Shown: positions 16,935 to 25,390 of the stretch, piece after piece | Position numbering within the stretch: the stretch's first letter is position 1 | Layout: every line of letters starts with the position of its first letter | NCBI GenBank assembly: GCA_016707705.1 | Contig: JADJHD010000004.1 | Span: 1 to 64,000 of the forward strand | Direction: 5' to 3' | Length of the DNA stretch: 64,000 nucleotides | Source of the DNA: Bacteroidales bacterium | GTDB lineage: Bacteria > Bacteroidota > Bacteroidia > Bacteroidales > UBA4417 | Notes under the pieces: model-generated | What the model was told of the DNA's origin: nothing | The model's input: the letters and a program-made list of their open reading frames with translations, nothing else | The model's database searches: none | Translations under genes and position numbers: made by a program

Positions 16935-17567
16935 ATGAAAAAATTCGTAGTAATTCTATTCTACCTTGTACCACTACTCTCGTTTTGTCAAATCAATGCT
17001 AACGAGTTTGATCCCTTGAAATGGGAACCACCCTACAGACTTGATTTTCCTGCAGGTTGGGGTGTTGAACGCTTCCTTATTCCAATTTCATTTGCTCCCC
17101 AAATTCCCTATAAAGGAGTTGAGGATATTCGATTTACACCGGGATGGGGGAAAGCAGAAAGTACTGACTATTGGAGTTATGCCTTTTTGTGGTATTTGGA
17201 CGGTTACCAAAAGATAACAGCAAAAATCGTTGAAAAGAATTTAAAGGAATACTATACCGGCCTTGTAGATGCGAACCAAAGAGAAAGTTCAGACAATAAG
17301 TCCGTGATTGTTAAAACTGTTATAAAAAGAGTCAACACTCAAGATGGTGATTTAAAAACGTTTTATGGTTCGGTTTATATGCTTGATTATATGACTAATA
17401 AACCAATAACCCTCTATTGCAAGGTACATCTAAAGACCTGTGATGGACAGAACAACACTTTTATATTTTATGAACTATCACCCAAGCCCTATAATGATAA
17501 TGTTTGGCAAAGTCTTGATATATTGTGGGCAGGCTTCAGTTGTGAAAAGTCACTGGAGACAAAATAA
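16935..17567 (+). CDS. secreted hypothetical protein
   Basis: The ATG at 16935 gives a good signal peptide (MKKFVVILFYLVPLLSFCQ) and 210 residues. The mature protein begins with a tryptophan- and proline-rich part (WEPPYRLDFPAGWGVERFLI) and IRFTPGWGK, then alpha/beta sequence ending GFSCEKSLETK. It resembles small Bacteroidota periplasmic proteins of unknown role. It lies between attC-like elements. Confidence 0.6.
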   Translation: MKKFVVILFYLVPLLSFCQINANEFDPLKWEPPYRLDFPAGWGVERFLIPISFAPQIPYKGVEDIRFTPGWGKAESTDYWSYAFLWYLDGYQKITAKIVEKNLKEYYTGLVDANQRESSDNKSVIVKTVIKRVNTQDGDLKTFYGSVYMLDYMTNKPITLYCKVHLKTCDGQNNTFIFYELSPKPYNDNVWQSLDILWAGFSCEKSLETK

Positions 17568-17733
17568 TTTAAATAGCAAATGGGTTTGGGCATAGTGGAG
17601 GTTCAGTGCTCTGAAGACACATTTGTAAATATGTAAACATTTGTTCCCCGGTTCAATATTAGTTAAGTAAATCGATAGCTTTACCAATACCGAAAGCACA
17701 AGCAGAAAACTTCCTCAGTTAAAGAATAAAATC

Positions 17734-18384
17734 ATGATTCGATTATTCATTCTTGCAGCGATTTTCATTTTGACGTTTCAGTATTCTTTTTCTCAGAATT
17801 CATTTAAGGACGCCGATTCCACCTGTACCTGCCTGGAGTCCTTACTGGAAGTGCAGAACAATAAGGTGGATTTTTCGCTTGGACTGGAGAACTGCTTAAG
17901 TAAAAGTTTCCGGGAAGCATATAAGTTCAGTTCATCTGAGATGGTGGATAAGTATCTTGTGGATTTGGAGAATTTCTTAAAAAGCAATTGCATGGCATTT
18001 AATCAATGCCAGATGATTATAAATCCGATGTATAAGCAAAAAACTGAATCCCGGATTTACAATCCAGAGATTTGTAAGATGTTTAAATCCGGAGAGTTTG
18101 AAGAGAAGGGTGGGAGTGAAAAAACTACTGTTTCGATGATGGATTCAATTCAAATAGTCAAATTTGAAAAAAGCGGGTATTATACAAAGTCTAAAGTGAT
18201 CTGGACGGATGATTGCACGTTCAAGCTTGTATTTATTTCAAGCACAAATCCTTATGAAAAAATGATGACCAAATACGGTGATACAAGAGAGATCCGAATT
18301 ATTGATATCACAGGAGGTAAGGAAATCATCCTCGAAACTGAATTTGCGGAACTGTATTTTCTAAATAAACTAACAAAACTGTGA
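17734..18384 (+). CDS. secreted hypothetical protein
   Basis: The 216-residue product has a signal peptide (..FQYSFSQ) and a cysteine-rich first half (DSTCTCLESLL, LENCLSKSF, KSNCMAFNQC). The second half is a mixed-strand domain with YYTKSKVIWTDDCTFKLVF. The lone TDDCTFKLVF strand is common in small Bacteroidota proteins with a DNA-binding-like or lipocalin-like fold, but I cannot assign a family. The next attC-like site begins right after the stop. Confidence 0.6.
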   Translation: MIRLFILAAIFILTFQYSFSQNSFKDADSTCTCLESLLEVQNNKVDFSLGLENCLSKSFREAYKFSSSEMVDKYLVDLENFLKSNCMAFNQCQMIINPMYKQKTESRIYNPEICKMFKSGEFEEKGGSEKTTVSMMDSIQIVKFEKSGYYTKSKVIWTDDCTFKLVFISSTNPYEKMMTKYGDTREIRIIDITGGKEIILETEFAELYFLNKLTKL

Positions 18385-18407
18385 GCTCATTTTATAATAA
18401 TAACCAA

Positions 18408-18545
18408 CTATAACTATCTTCTACTCAACACTGCTTTCGCTTATTCTTATTTTGAAAACTCTTCTTAAATTCGTGTTCTGTGCTTTCATGGGAGGGTGAG
18501 TGAATAGGGATTGGTAGTGTTGAGTCTATAAAGAAGATGGGTACA
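18408..18545 (+). other. attC-like site, long type
   Basis: The 17-nt 5' arm at 18416-18432 (ATCTTCTACTCAACACT) pairs fully with two 3' segments, AGTGTTGAGT (18516-18525) and AGAAGAT (18532-18538), leaving a 6-nt bulge. The intervening loop of about 83 nt contains a segment shared with the sites at 19808 and 23850 (gctttcgctt, attcgt, then ctgtgctttc). The layout of two nested arms with a bulge and a long variable terminal structure matches large, VCR-type attC sites. The 3' GTT is not preserved. Confidence 0.65.
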
Positions 18546-18580
18546 GTCATCAAACCATCAAATAATAAATATCACTGTAT

Positions 18581-19792
18581 ATGAAGAACATGGTTATTTT
18601 TTTTATCACCTGCTTGATTGTTTTTTCCATAAAAGCGCAACCATGGTCAATTCAGCCTTCGGGTACTACTAACACATTGCTATCTGTTTTTGCCCCAACC
18701 GATGACATTTGTTATACAGTTGGTACAGAAGGTACAATCCTAAAAACTGATAATGGGGGTGTCACTTGGGTCGCTCAATTAAGTGGAACGACTATGGATC
18801 TGCATTCTGTATTTTTTACAGATATAAGTAATGGATATGCTGCTGGAGAATTTGGCACCATATTAAAAACCATCAATGGAGGTGCAACCTGGGTGCCGGT
18901 GCAAAGTGGATTACAAGGACGTTGGTTAGAATCAATATTTTTTATCGATGCCAATATAGGATTTGTGGCAGCTCGTGATAACTGGTCTGAGGAGGGATAC
19001 ATTTTAAAGACAATCGATGGAGGAATCAACTGGACAACTATTTATAGCACTTCAAGTTTTGGTCTGCTTTTCATTTATTTTCCGGATGCAGATAACGGCT
19101 ATGCCACAGGTGCAAATGGCAAAATTATTAAGTCTGTCGATGGTGGATTAACATGGAATGAATTATCAAGTGGATTGAATTGGCAGGATTTAATATCAGC
19201 TTCTTTTCCAGACGAAAATATCGGATATATGGTTGGGGATAATGGAACTGCACTAAAAACTATAGATGGAGGCAACTCATTTCAGTCATTAGCCAGCGGG
19301 ACAACAAAAGGTTTATTCTCAGTATATTTTATAGGATCCGACTCGGGTTTTATCGTAGGTCAGGATGGCATCATTTTAAAGACGATAAACGGAGGAACAT
19401 CTTGGGACGAAATACCGTCATTTACTCAAAATCATTTGTATTCTGTTTTTTTTGCTGATGATAGCACTGGTTATGCTGTTGGAGCACAAGGTGCGATCTT
19501 AAAAACAACCAATGGTGCTACCGTTTTTATTGACGAACTCGAAGATCAGAATTTATCAACTACAATTTACCCCAATCCTGCTACTACTGCAATTACAATT
19601 TCAACCAGGAATAGCATACAAGGAGAAACATTTGTCTCAATTTTCAATATGAGCGGTCAGCAATTAATACTTCACAAGTATTACAACCTTAATGTATTTG
19701 AATTCGACATCAGTACACTTTTTCCCGGCATTTACCTCGTGAAAATTCAAACAAAAAATGGAACTGAGAATAAAAAACTAGTCATTCGTTAA
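18581..19792 (+). CDS. secreted YCF48-like propeller with T9SS sorting domain
   Basis: The 403-residue protein (signal ..CLIVFSIKAQ) is made of about seven YCF48/BNR-type blades, each with GYA.G..G.ILKT.(D/N)GG..W. It ends in a T9SS type-A tail: TIYPNPATTAITISTR, then IFNMSGQQLILH, STLFPGIYLVKIQT and KKLVIR. It is a clear paralogue of the gene at 22060. T9SS export and surface attachment or release are predicted; the ligand is unknown. It lies in the cassette array between two long-type attC-like sites. Confidence 0.88.
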   Translation: MKNMVIFFITCLIVFSIKAQPWSIQPSGTTNTLLSVFAPTDDICYTVGTEGTILKTDNGGVTWVAQLSGTTMDLHSVFFTDISNGYAAGEFGTILKTINGGATWVPVQSGLQGRWLESIFFIDANIGFVAARDNWSEEGYILKTIDGGINWTTIYSTSSFGLLFIYFPDADNGYATGANGKIIKSVDGGLTWNELSSGLNWQDLISASFPDENIGYMVGDNGTALKTIDGGNSFQSLASGTTKGLFSVYFIGSDSGFIVGQDGIILKTINGGTSWDEIPSFTQNHLYSVFFADDSTGYAVGAQGAILKTTNGATVFIDELEDQNLSTTIYPNPATTAITISTRNSIQGETFVSIFNMSGQQLILHKYYNLNVFEFDISTLFPGIYLVKIQTKNGTENKKLVIR

Positions 19793-19807
19793 ATAACTCA
19801 GAAAGAA

Positions 19808-19958
19808 AACGAGTATCCCTGTCCATTACACAGGCTACACTCTATCAGGCTTTTAGCTTCTGCTTTTAAGCAAAATATTACTAAATTCGTAGTTAGTGCT
19901 TTCTGGGAAGTAGAGTAAATAAAAAGCCTGGCAGCGGGTAGCTGCAAACGTTACAATA
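19808..19958 (+). other. attC-like site, long type
   Basis: CAGGCTTTT (19846-19854) pairs fully with AAAAGCCTG (19922-19930). The loop holds the segment shared with 18408-18545 and 23850-23988 (ACTAAATTCGTAG, then GTGCTTTCTGGG). It ends CAAACGTTACAATAC, giving a recombination point at G19950^TT. The next gene starts 14 bp later. Confidence 0.6.
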
Positions 19959-19971
19959 CATTATAAGAACG

Positions 19972-21012
19972 ATGAGATCAATTTTGATTTTTACAATTAT
20001 CTTACTTCTGGGAAGTTCTGTCTGTTTAGGACAGAATAATAGACTTTGCAAGAAATTATTTAAGAAAGAATTGTCATTCGAGTCATTTAATCATAATTCG
20101 GAAGAATTTTTACAAGATTACAGGACATTGATAGAATGCAAATTCGAGCCAATAGATTTTCAAATTTTTTTAGGACCAAAGCAGGACATGAGCTTTTTTT
20201 CAGTTCTTGTTTTAATGCAAAATTCGAATTTTTCTAAGACAGATAGAAAAAAGTTCACTTATGGGGATTTATGCCTTCTTATGGAAGAATTCAAAAAAAC
20301 AAATGAATACCTTCAGGTTAGGGAAATTGTGGAATCTTCGAATATTCTGTTTAAGAAAGTAGCAACTATGCAAGATTGGATTAATGATAGTCTTTTACTC
20401 TCCAAAATGAATTTTGAAGCGAAGACTATTCACACAATCAAAGAATTGGTAATACAAAACAATATAGAAAACTTGATCTATGCTGAATTATTGAGCGTTA
20501 ATTCGGAAAAACTGTTTCCTGTGAAGGAAGAATTTTCAGAATCTAATGATAAAAAAAGACAAGAACTTCCCGAAGGGATGATCTACTGCGTAAATGGTAT
20601 TACAGCTTTTGATAATTATTATAAGGGAAGGCTAAAATCTAATGAAACTAATAAACCACTCCTATTATATTTCACCGGGCATGGCTGTACTAACTCAAGA
20701 GAAGTTGAGAACAAAATACTTATGAAACCGGAAATCCAAAACATAATCAATTCAAATTTTACACTTGTAATGCTATTTGTTGATGATAAAACAGCATTGC
20801 CTGAACAAGAAACTTATTTCTCTGAAATATTAAATAGAAAAATCAAGTATAAGGGAGAAATTGCAGAAGAAATGCAAATCAAGAATTTTAATACTAATGC
20901 ACAACCGCTTTTCGTCATTTTAGATTCCGAAGAGAAAGAAATAAGGAGAATTGCATTTACTTTGAATGAAGCAGGATTCAACGAATTTTTGACTGGTCAG
21001 GAAAAGAAATGA
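19972..21012 (+). CDS. secreted thioredoxin-fold protein with CxxS site
   Basis: The 346-residue protein has a signal peptide (..GSSVCLGQ) and a helical N-terminal region of unknown type. The C-terminal thioredoxin fold is like the C-terminal domain of DsbD-type proteins: KPLLLYFTGHGCTNSREVE, then LVMLFVDDKTALP and a final NAQPLFVILD. The usual pair G-C-V-N-C-R is here C239-T-N-S242, so the resolving cysteine is replaced by serine. CxxS thioredoxin folds can act as isomerase-like or glutathione-type enzymes or lose redox cycling. Substrate unknown. Confidence 0.75.
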   Translation: MRSILIFTIILLLGSSVCLGQNNRLCKKLFKKELSFESFNHNSEEFLQDYRTLIECKFEPIDFQIFLGPKQDMSFFSVLVLMQNSNFSKTDRKKFTYGDLCLLMEEFKKTNEYLQVREIVESSNILFKKVATMQDWINDSLLLSKMNFEAKTIHTIKELVIQNNIENLIYAELLSVNSEKLFPVKEEFSESNDKKRQELPEGMIYCVNGITAFDNYYKGRLKSNETNKPLLLYFTGHGCTNSREVENKILMKPEIQNIINSNFTLVMLFVDDKTALPEQETYFSEILNRKIKYKGEIAEEMQIKNFNTNAQPLFVILDSEEKEIRRIAFTLNEAGFNEFLTGQEKK

Positions 21013-21017
21013 AGTGT

Positions 21018-21106
21018 AGTATCGTGGGCTAATCGTGATAGGTTTGCCAATGCACAAGGCCCACCACAAACCAATCTGGCCTTGCCCGGTAACAAACGTT
21101 GCAAAC
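21018..21106 (+). other. attC-like site, short type
   Basis: The site shares the 22-nt central loop type (..CAAGGCCCACCAC, against CTTGGCCCACCAC at 24748-24836) and the 3' arm AAACC...GCCCGG. The AAACC/GGTTT and GGGC/GCCC pairs give the stem. It ends AACAAACGTTGCAAAC, with the recombination point in GTTGCAA. The RDD gene follows 21 bp later. Confidence 0.65.
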
Positions 21107-21126
21107 ATTAATACCATCTTAATATT

Positions 21127-21906
21127 ATGAGTTATTATAATTGGCCTAAAATTGTTTCAAATCTGTCAGATAAAGATTTATTGAGAATAATAGATTCACA
21201 CAGAAGTGAACCAAAGGGAAAAGTTGATTCTGCTCATGAAGAATTAAAAAACAGAGGAATCGACATCAATGATTTCGACACAAGAAAAGAGATTTATAGT
21301 AGATTATCTCCAACGCATATATACGCTGGATTTTGGCCGAGACTTTTTTCGATATTACTGGATTTTTTGATTTTACTTCCGTTGAATTTTATAGTTCTAC
21401 TACTTAATTCTCTTAGTAAGGACATGTATTTCATTACTCTTGTCCCAAACATTCTTATAATACTTTGGTATCAGGTCTACCTTGTAAAAAGGTTCGGAGG
21501 AACACCCGGAAAACTTATCGTTGGCATTAGAATATTAAAATTGAATTTGCAACCCATTTCGTGGAAGGAGGCAATTTTAAGATATAGCATTCTTTTTGTA
21601 ATAACGATTTACGTAATTATTGTAACCATTTCTTCATTAACAAGGGCAGATACGCAGATTTATAATAATTTAGGATGGCTGCAAAAGCAACAGTATCTAT
21701 TATTCCTATCTCCGATCTTGTTTAAGATCTACACTTGGTCCAGCAATATTTGGATTTACAGCGAACTAATAGTATTATTAACAAATGAAAAGAAAAGAGC
21801 AATCCATGATTATATTGCCGGGACAGTAATTGTAGATATTAAAGCCTTCAATAAACAGAATTACCAATCAACAGAACAAAATGACCTGCCACTAACACTG
21901 CCATAG
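21127..21906 (+). CDS. RDD family membrane protein
   Basis: The 259-residue protein has an N-terminal soluble part of about 65 residues (NLSDKDLLRIIDSHRSEPKG.., helical). The RDD core follows: YAGFWPRLFSILLDFLILLP, then VKRFGGTPGKLIVGIRILK and the closing KKRAIHDYIAGTVIVDI. Five membrane segments are likely. It is longer than the RDD protein at 1202 and has an extra N-terminal helical domain found in some Bacteroidota RDD proteins. Transport or stress roles are suggested for the family but unproven. Confidence 0.85.
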   Translation: MSYYNWPKIVSNLSDKDLLRIIDSHRSEPKGKVDSAHEELKNRGIDINDFDTRKEIYSRLSPTHIYAGFWPRLFSILLDFLILLPLNFIVLLLNSLSKDMYFITLVPNILIILWYQVYLVKRFGGTPGKLIVGIRILKLNLQPISWKEAILRYSILFVITIYVIIVTISSLTRADTQIYNNLGWLQKQQYLLFLSPILFKIYTWSSNIWIYSELIVLLTNEKKRAIHDYIAGTVIVDIKAFNKQNYQSTEQNDLPLTLP

Positions 21907-21907
21907 T

Positions 21908-21972
21908 GCCAGGGCTTGTTATAAAAGCAATTTGAGTACCAAGCCCCGGCGGCAACCCGGGAACATAAAGGG
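21908..21972 (+). other. possible attC-like site
   Basis: GGGCTTG (21912-21918) pairs with CAAGCCC about 20 nt later. The end CCCGGGAACATAAAGGGC aligns with CCCGGGAACGTTAGGCCC of the intact site at 24748-24836, so the GTT would be mutated. No paired 5' box was found. Confidence 0.4.
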
Positions 21973-22059
21973 CAAGTATTATGTTGAATTAGGAATTAAG
22001 TGTATTTTCAGATTTAGAATGCCGATAAGAGAGTGAGTTTAGAACAAAAAATCTATAAA

Positions 22060-23295
22060 ATGAAAAAGATCTATTTTCAATTGATTTTCATGCTCTTACC
22101 AACATTAACATATGGGCAGTGGAGTAAGCTAAATCCTTTAACCACCAATAACTTATTTTCGATTGATTTCGTTAATGCCAGCAAAGGGTTTGCAGTTGGT
22201 TCGAATGGAATTATTCTGATGACCTCGGATTCAGGATTAACTTGGTCAAATCAACAGAGTGGCACAACGATGCAATTATCCTCTGTTTACTTCCTTAACG
22301 ATAGTGTAGGTATTATTGCCGCTGGAGGTCCCGATGGAGGAAAAATCCTGAGAACTTCTGATGGTGGAGTAAATTGGAGCATACGATCGAATACTACAAG
22401 TAATTGGTTTAGTGATATTAGCTTTGGCGATGACAACACAGGGTTTGTTGTAGGTGATTGCTTTAGCGCATCGGAGGCTGCGCAAGTGATACTCAAAACT
22501 GTAGATGGAGGGATAAGTTGGGAAGCCATGCTTAGTCCAGTAAATTCAGGTTTAAAGGGTTGCTACTTTTTGGATTCAAATACAGGCTATGCTGTGGGTT
22601 ATGAAGGATACTTAATAAAAACTACAGATGGAGGAATCAGCTGGGAGATTTCTCAACCGTCTGGTTTTGATTTAGATTTATTTGATATATTATTCACAAG
22701 TTTCACCACAGGATATATTTCGGGAGCAGCCGGAACGATAATGAAGACAACTGATTCTGGCGCTACCTGGTCAAGTGTGTCATCAGGCACCAACAAAAAT
22801 CTATATTCAATACATTTCATTTCTGAATCCAAAGGATATATCGTAGGAGACAATGGAGTAATATTAATGACCAATGATGCTGGTTCAAGTTGGAAAAGTT
22901 CAGAGAGCGGGACACAACAAGAATTGTTTTCAGTAGTCTTTACAGATGAACTAACAGGTTATACTGCTGGACGTAATGGTACTATATTGAAAACAATAAA
23001 TGCAGGAGCGCTTTTCATTGAAGAAAAAAATGCCCCAGCACCAAATTTTACTATTTTCCCCAATCCGGCAGCGGATAGAATTAGCATTACTAATACCAAA
23101 GAATTATCCAATGAAATTATAGTGAGTATTCTAAGTATGGAAGGCATCCAGGTTTTCAAAAAAGCCTTTTACCATGAGAACCCAATAAATCTGGACTTGG
23201 ATATGCTACAAAAGGGCATATATTTAGTAGCAATTCAGACAAGAGAAGGAATTGAAACCCAAAAATTGGTAATACAAAACAATCACTCTGATTAG
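22060..23295 (+). CDS. secreted YCF48-like propeller with T9SS sorting domain
   Basis: ATG 22060 starts a signal peptide (MKKIYFQLIFMLLPTLTYGQ). The 411-residue protein has about seven YCF48-type blades (GFAVGSNGIILMTSDSG..W, GYAVGYEGYLIKTTDGG..W and similar). The T9SS tail reads FTIFPNPAADRISITN, then ILSMEGIQVFKKAF, MLQKGIYLVAIQTREG and TQKLVIQ. It is closely similar in plan to the protein at 18581, so the array carries two paralogues separated by two unrelated cassettes. Exported by the T9SS; ligand unknown. Confidence 0.88.
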   Translation: MKKIYFQLIFMLLPTLTYGQWSKLNPLTTNNLFSIDFVNASKGFAVGSNGIILMTSDSGLTWSNQQSGTTMQLSSVYFLNDSVGIIAAGGPDGGKILRTSDGGVNWSIRSNTTSNWFSDISFGDDNTGFVVGDCFSASEAAQVILKTVDGGISWEAMLSPVNSGLKGCYFLDSNTGYAVGYEGYLIKTTDGGISWEISQPSGFDLDLFDILFTSFTTGYISGAAGTIMKTTDSGATWSSVSSGTNKNLYSIHFISESKGYIVGDNGVILMTNDAGSSWKSSESGTQQELFSVVFTDELTGYTAGRNGTILKTINAGALFIEEKNAPAPNFTIFPNPAADRISITNTKELSNEIIVSILSMEGIQVFKKAFYHENPINLDLDMLQKGIYLVAIQTREGIETQKLVIQNNHSD

Positions 23296-23317
23296 TATGA
23301 ATATTAACCTGCACATA

Positions 23318-23398
23318 TCAACGGCTTCGCTGCATGGCTTGTCTCACATTCGAGGCTAACCACACTAGCCACGGGGCAAGCAAGGGAACGTTTCAGAC
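23318..23398 (+). other. attC-like site
   Basis: GCTTGTCTC (23337-23345) pairs with GGGGCAAGC (23373-23381) using G-T wobbles, and an inner hairpin GGCTA/TAGCC (23354-23358 / 23366-23370) caps it. The end GGGAACGTTTCAGAC places the recombination point at 23390. The following unit's end box GCCTGTAAC (23850-23858) complements this start at 7 of 9 positions. Confidence 0.6.
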
Positions 23399-23507
23399 AA
23401 GCGTTGATAAGACTCATTTTGCAAAAATTTACTCTACTCACTATTAAAGATTAAGAAATTTATTTTTCACTTTCAGTCTAACAAATATTAATTCATACTA
23501 ATTAATT

Positions 23508-23846
23508 ATGAGAATATTAGATTTAACACTCAAAACTTCAACCATCATCTTACGGATTTTATCTGTTTTAATTTTGCTCTACATTATTAGAGAATCCTAT
23601 CCTATTTTTGACAGCTCATTAGAAAAGGGTTTTCTCTTCCTTTATGCGCTTCTAGTCTCAATTAGTTACCTTGTCTCAGCTTTTGGTCTGTGGAATCTTA
23701 AGAGATGGTCATTGTATTTGTTTATACTAACTACAATAGCATTAATCCCCAATTTTATTTACATGCAGTCATGGGGTGTCACAACAATTATTTTGTGCTT
23801 AGTAATAATAATTGGAGTTATTTTAAACTGGAAAAACATGAAATAG
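23508..23846 (+). CDS. small four-helix membrane protein
   Basis: The 112-residue hydrophobic protein has four predicted membrane segments: IILRILSVLILLYII, FLFLYALLVSISYLV, SLYLFILTTIALIPNF and TTIILCLVIIIGVIL. No signature motif is recognised. The gene ends at a TAG two bases before the long-type attC-like site, as is usual in gene cassettes. Confidence 0.65.
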   Translation: MRILDLTLKTSTIILRILSVLILLYIIRESYPIFDSSLEKGFLFLYALLVSISYLVSAFGLWNLKRWSLYLFILTTIALIPNFIYMQSWGVTTIILCLVIIIGVILNWKNMK

Positions 23847-23849
23847 CCT

Positions 23850-23988
23850 GCCTGTAACAGCACCTACCCGCCACCAGGCTTTCGCTTGTACTTCTCTTGA
23901 GAACTATTACTATATTCGTTTTCTGTACTTTTAGGGGTTTTGAGTAAGTTTAGTTTGGTAGAGTTGAGTCTATAAAGAGGTTGTACGC
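23850..23988 (+). other. attC-like site, long type
   Basis: The site starts with GCCTGTAAC immediately after the stop codon and ends at GTTGTACGC (23980-23988). That end is the perfect reverse complement of GCGTACAAC at 24748-24756, the end box of the next unit. The long loop carries the segment shared with 18408 and 19808 (GCTTTCGCTT, TATATTCGT, TCTGTACTTT). Internal pairing is weaker than in the site at 18408. Confidence 0.65.
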
Positions 23989-24018
23989 AAGCGTCATTAC
24001 TAAACAACAAGAATAAAA

Positions 24019-24656
24019 ATGAATAAAAAAAACATCGTTGACATATTCTTGACCTTAGGTCTTTTTTCATTGGTTTTATTATTGACTAGTTCTTCATCCG
24101 CTCAAGAAAATAAGTCCTTATCCATTCATTTAAATGCCGGTACTTTTAGCCTTGGTGTGAGTAATCCACCCCATGACAACCAATTTACATTGAACTTTTT
24201 CCTGGCTCCATCATTGAGATATCATCGGTCAGAATTTTTATTAGGTCCGCTTTGGAGCAAGCGAGAACCTTATCAATATGATAAACCGAAATTCAACACT
24301 GGATTTCTTCTAGGTTATAACTTTCATATTCTAAAGAACCAAAATGGATTCAATTCAATTTAGAATACAATGCCAAATTAATACGCTGGTCCGGAAATAT
24401 TCTTGTTCCAGATCATAATAATAATTATGCTTATGATTGGAAGATAACTGACTTAAACCACTTCATTGGGTATGGACTAACCCTATATTTGTCAAAGAAT
24501 AAGAATTCTTACTTATTTCATTCTCTAGGTTATGGTTGGACTATGAGGCTTGCTGATTCCAGATCATTTGATGATAGTAAATATTTCTATCATCTCCGTT
24601 ATAATGCCGGAATTGGCTTCCAGATTTACAAAAGATCAAAAATAAATAAGCATTAA
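24019..24656 (+). CDS. outer-membrane protein-like gene, frameshifted
   Basis: The first frame starts with a signal peptide (..TSSSSAQ) and reads SLSIHLNAGTFSLGVS to GYNFHILKNQNGFNS, then hits TAG at 24361-24363. From about 24345 the next frame continues naturally with FNLEYNAKLIRWSGNILV, FIGYGLTLYLSK and LGYGWTMRLAD, ending at the TAA at 24654-24656. Together they give about 212 residues of alternating aromatic strands, probably an 8-stranded barrel. One small indel near 24350 splits it; true decay versus sequencing error is open. Its cassette boxes (23980 and 24748) are perfectly paired. Confidence 0.65.
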
Positions 24657-24747
24657 TGAAACTTAAAAAAGAATGCAAGAGAATATATAAATGATCAATT
24701 ATTAATATGTTGACTATTAATAATAATCATATGGAGAATACTAGCCT

Positions 24748-24836
24748 GCGTACAACACGGGCTAAGCAAGGCGGGTTTTCCTGGCGCACTTGGCCCACCA
24801 CAAAACCCACCTCGCCTAGCCCGGGAACGTTAGGCC
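24748..24836 (+). other. attC site, short type (best example)
   Basis: The 22-nt arms at 24758-24779 and 24802-24823 match at 19 of 22 positions, separated by a 22-nt loop. The 5' box GCGTACAAC (24748-24756) complements the unit start at 23980 perfectly. The 3' box is GTTAGGC (24829-24835), an exact GTTRRRY. The length of 89 bp lies within the known attC range. Confidence 0.75.
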
Positions 24837-24874
24837 CGATGCCATGCAAAATAATCAGTTAACCATAGATTTAC

Positions 24875-25390
24875 TTGAACAACATACATAAAATAGAAAA
24901 CAATTTAGGGACCGTTAGTCAACTATTTTATCAATATGGAGAAATAGCAGGCTTAATAATAGGATCACTATTAGTCTCATTATTCATTACTCAACAAGTA
25001 ATTCTCGTAGTATTACTAATATTTGTTGTATTCTCCATTTTTGTTCTGCTTTTATCAAAATATAATAAACCAGTAATACTAGTTAAGATTGATTACGCTG
25101 CTGAACTCATCATTTTCCTTTCGATAATTTACGGATGGAAAAGGAAAACAACTAAAATTCCATTCCAAGAAATTAAAATAATCAACAGACCAAGGTTATT
25201 ATTCAAATCATACAATGAGGTCCTAGAAATAAGGCATGAAAAAAAACTCAAAATTGTAATTCCTAGGAATTCAAAATCCAACTCAAGACTGATTGATCAG
25301 TTCTTAAATGAAATAAAATTACTTGAGGAGCTCAACAAGGTTAAAAATGAACAAATTAACATTAATATGAAGAATAAGCACCTGGCCTAA
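24875..25390 (+). CDS. two-helix membrane protein with PH-like soluble domain
   Basis: No ATG is available; TTG at 24875 is the likely start, because an in-frame stop lies 12 bp upstream. The 171-residue product has two adjacent membrane helices (residues about 25-65: IAGLIIGSLLVSLFIT and VILVVLLIFVVFSIFVLLL). A beta-rich domain follows with KIPFQEIKIINRPRLLFKSY and LEIRHEKKLKIVIPRN, a layout like bacterial PH-domain proteins. The stop codon lies within the cassette end box GGCCTAAC (25384-25391), which complements the unit start at 24829 over 8 bases. Confidence 0.6.
   Translation: MNNIHKIENNLGTVSQLFYQYGEIAGLIIGSLLVSLFITQQVILVVLLIFVVFSIFVLLLSKYNKPVILVKIDYAAELIIFLSIIYGWKRKTTKIPFQEIKIINRPRLLFKSYNEVLEIRHEKKLKIVIPRNSKSNSRLIDQFLNEIKLLEELNKVKNEQININMKNKHLA

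Noticed and set aside
18430..18540. The repeat shared by 18408, 19808 and 23850 as a plain promoter or UTR element
   Set aside because: Its flanks form paired arms, and the 23850 copy ends exactly at a cassette boundary, so attC is the better reading. A promoter within the loop is still possible.
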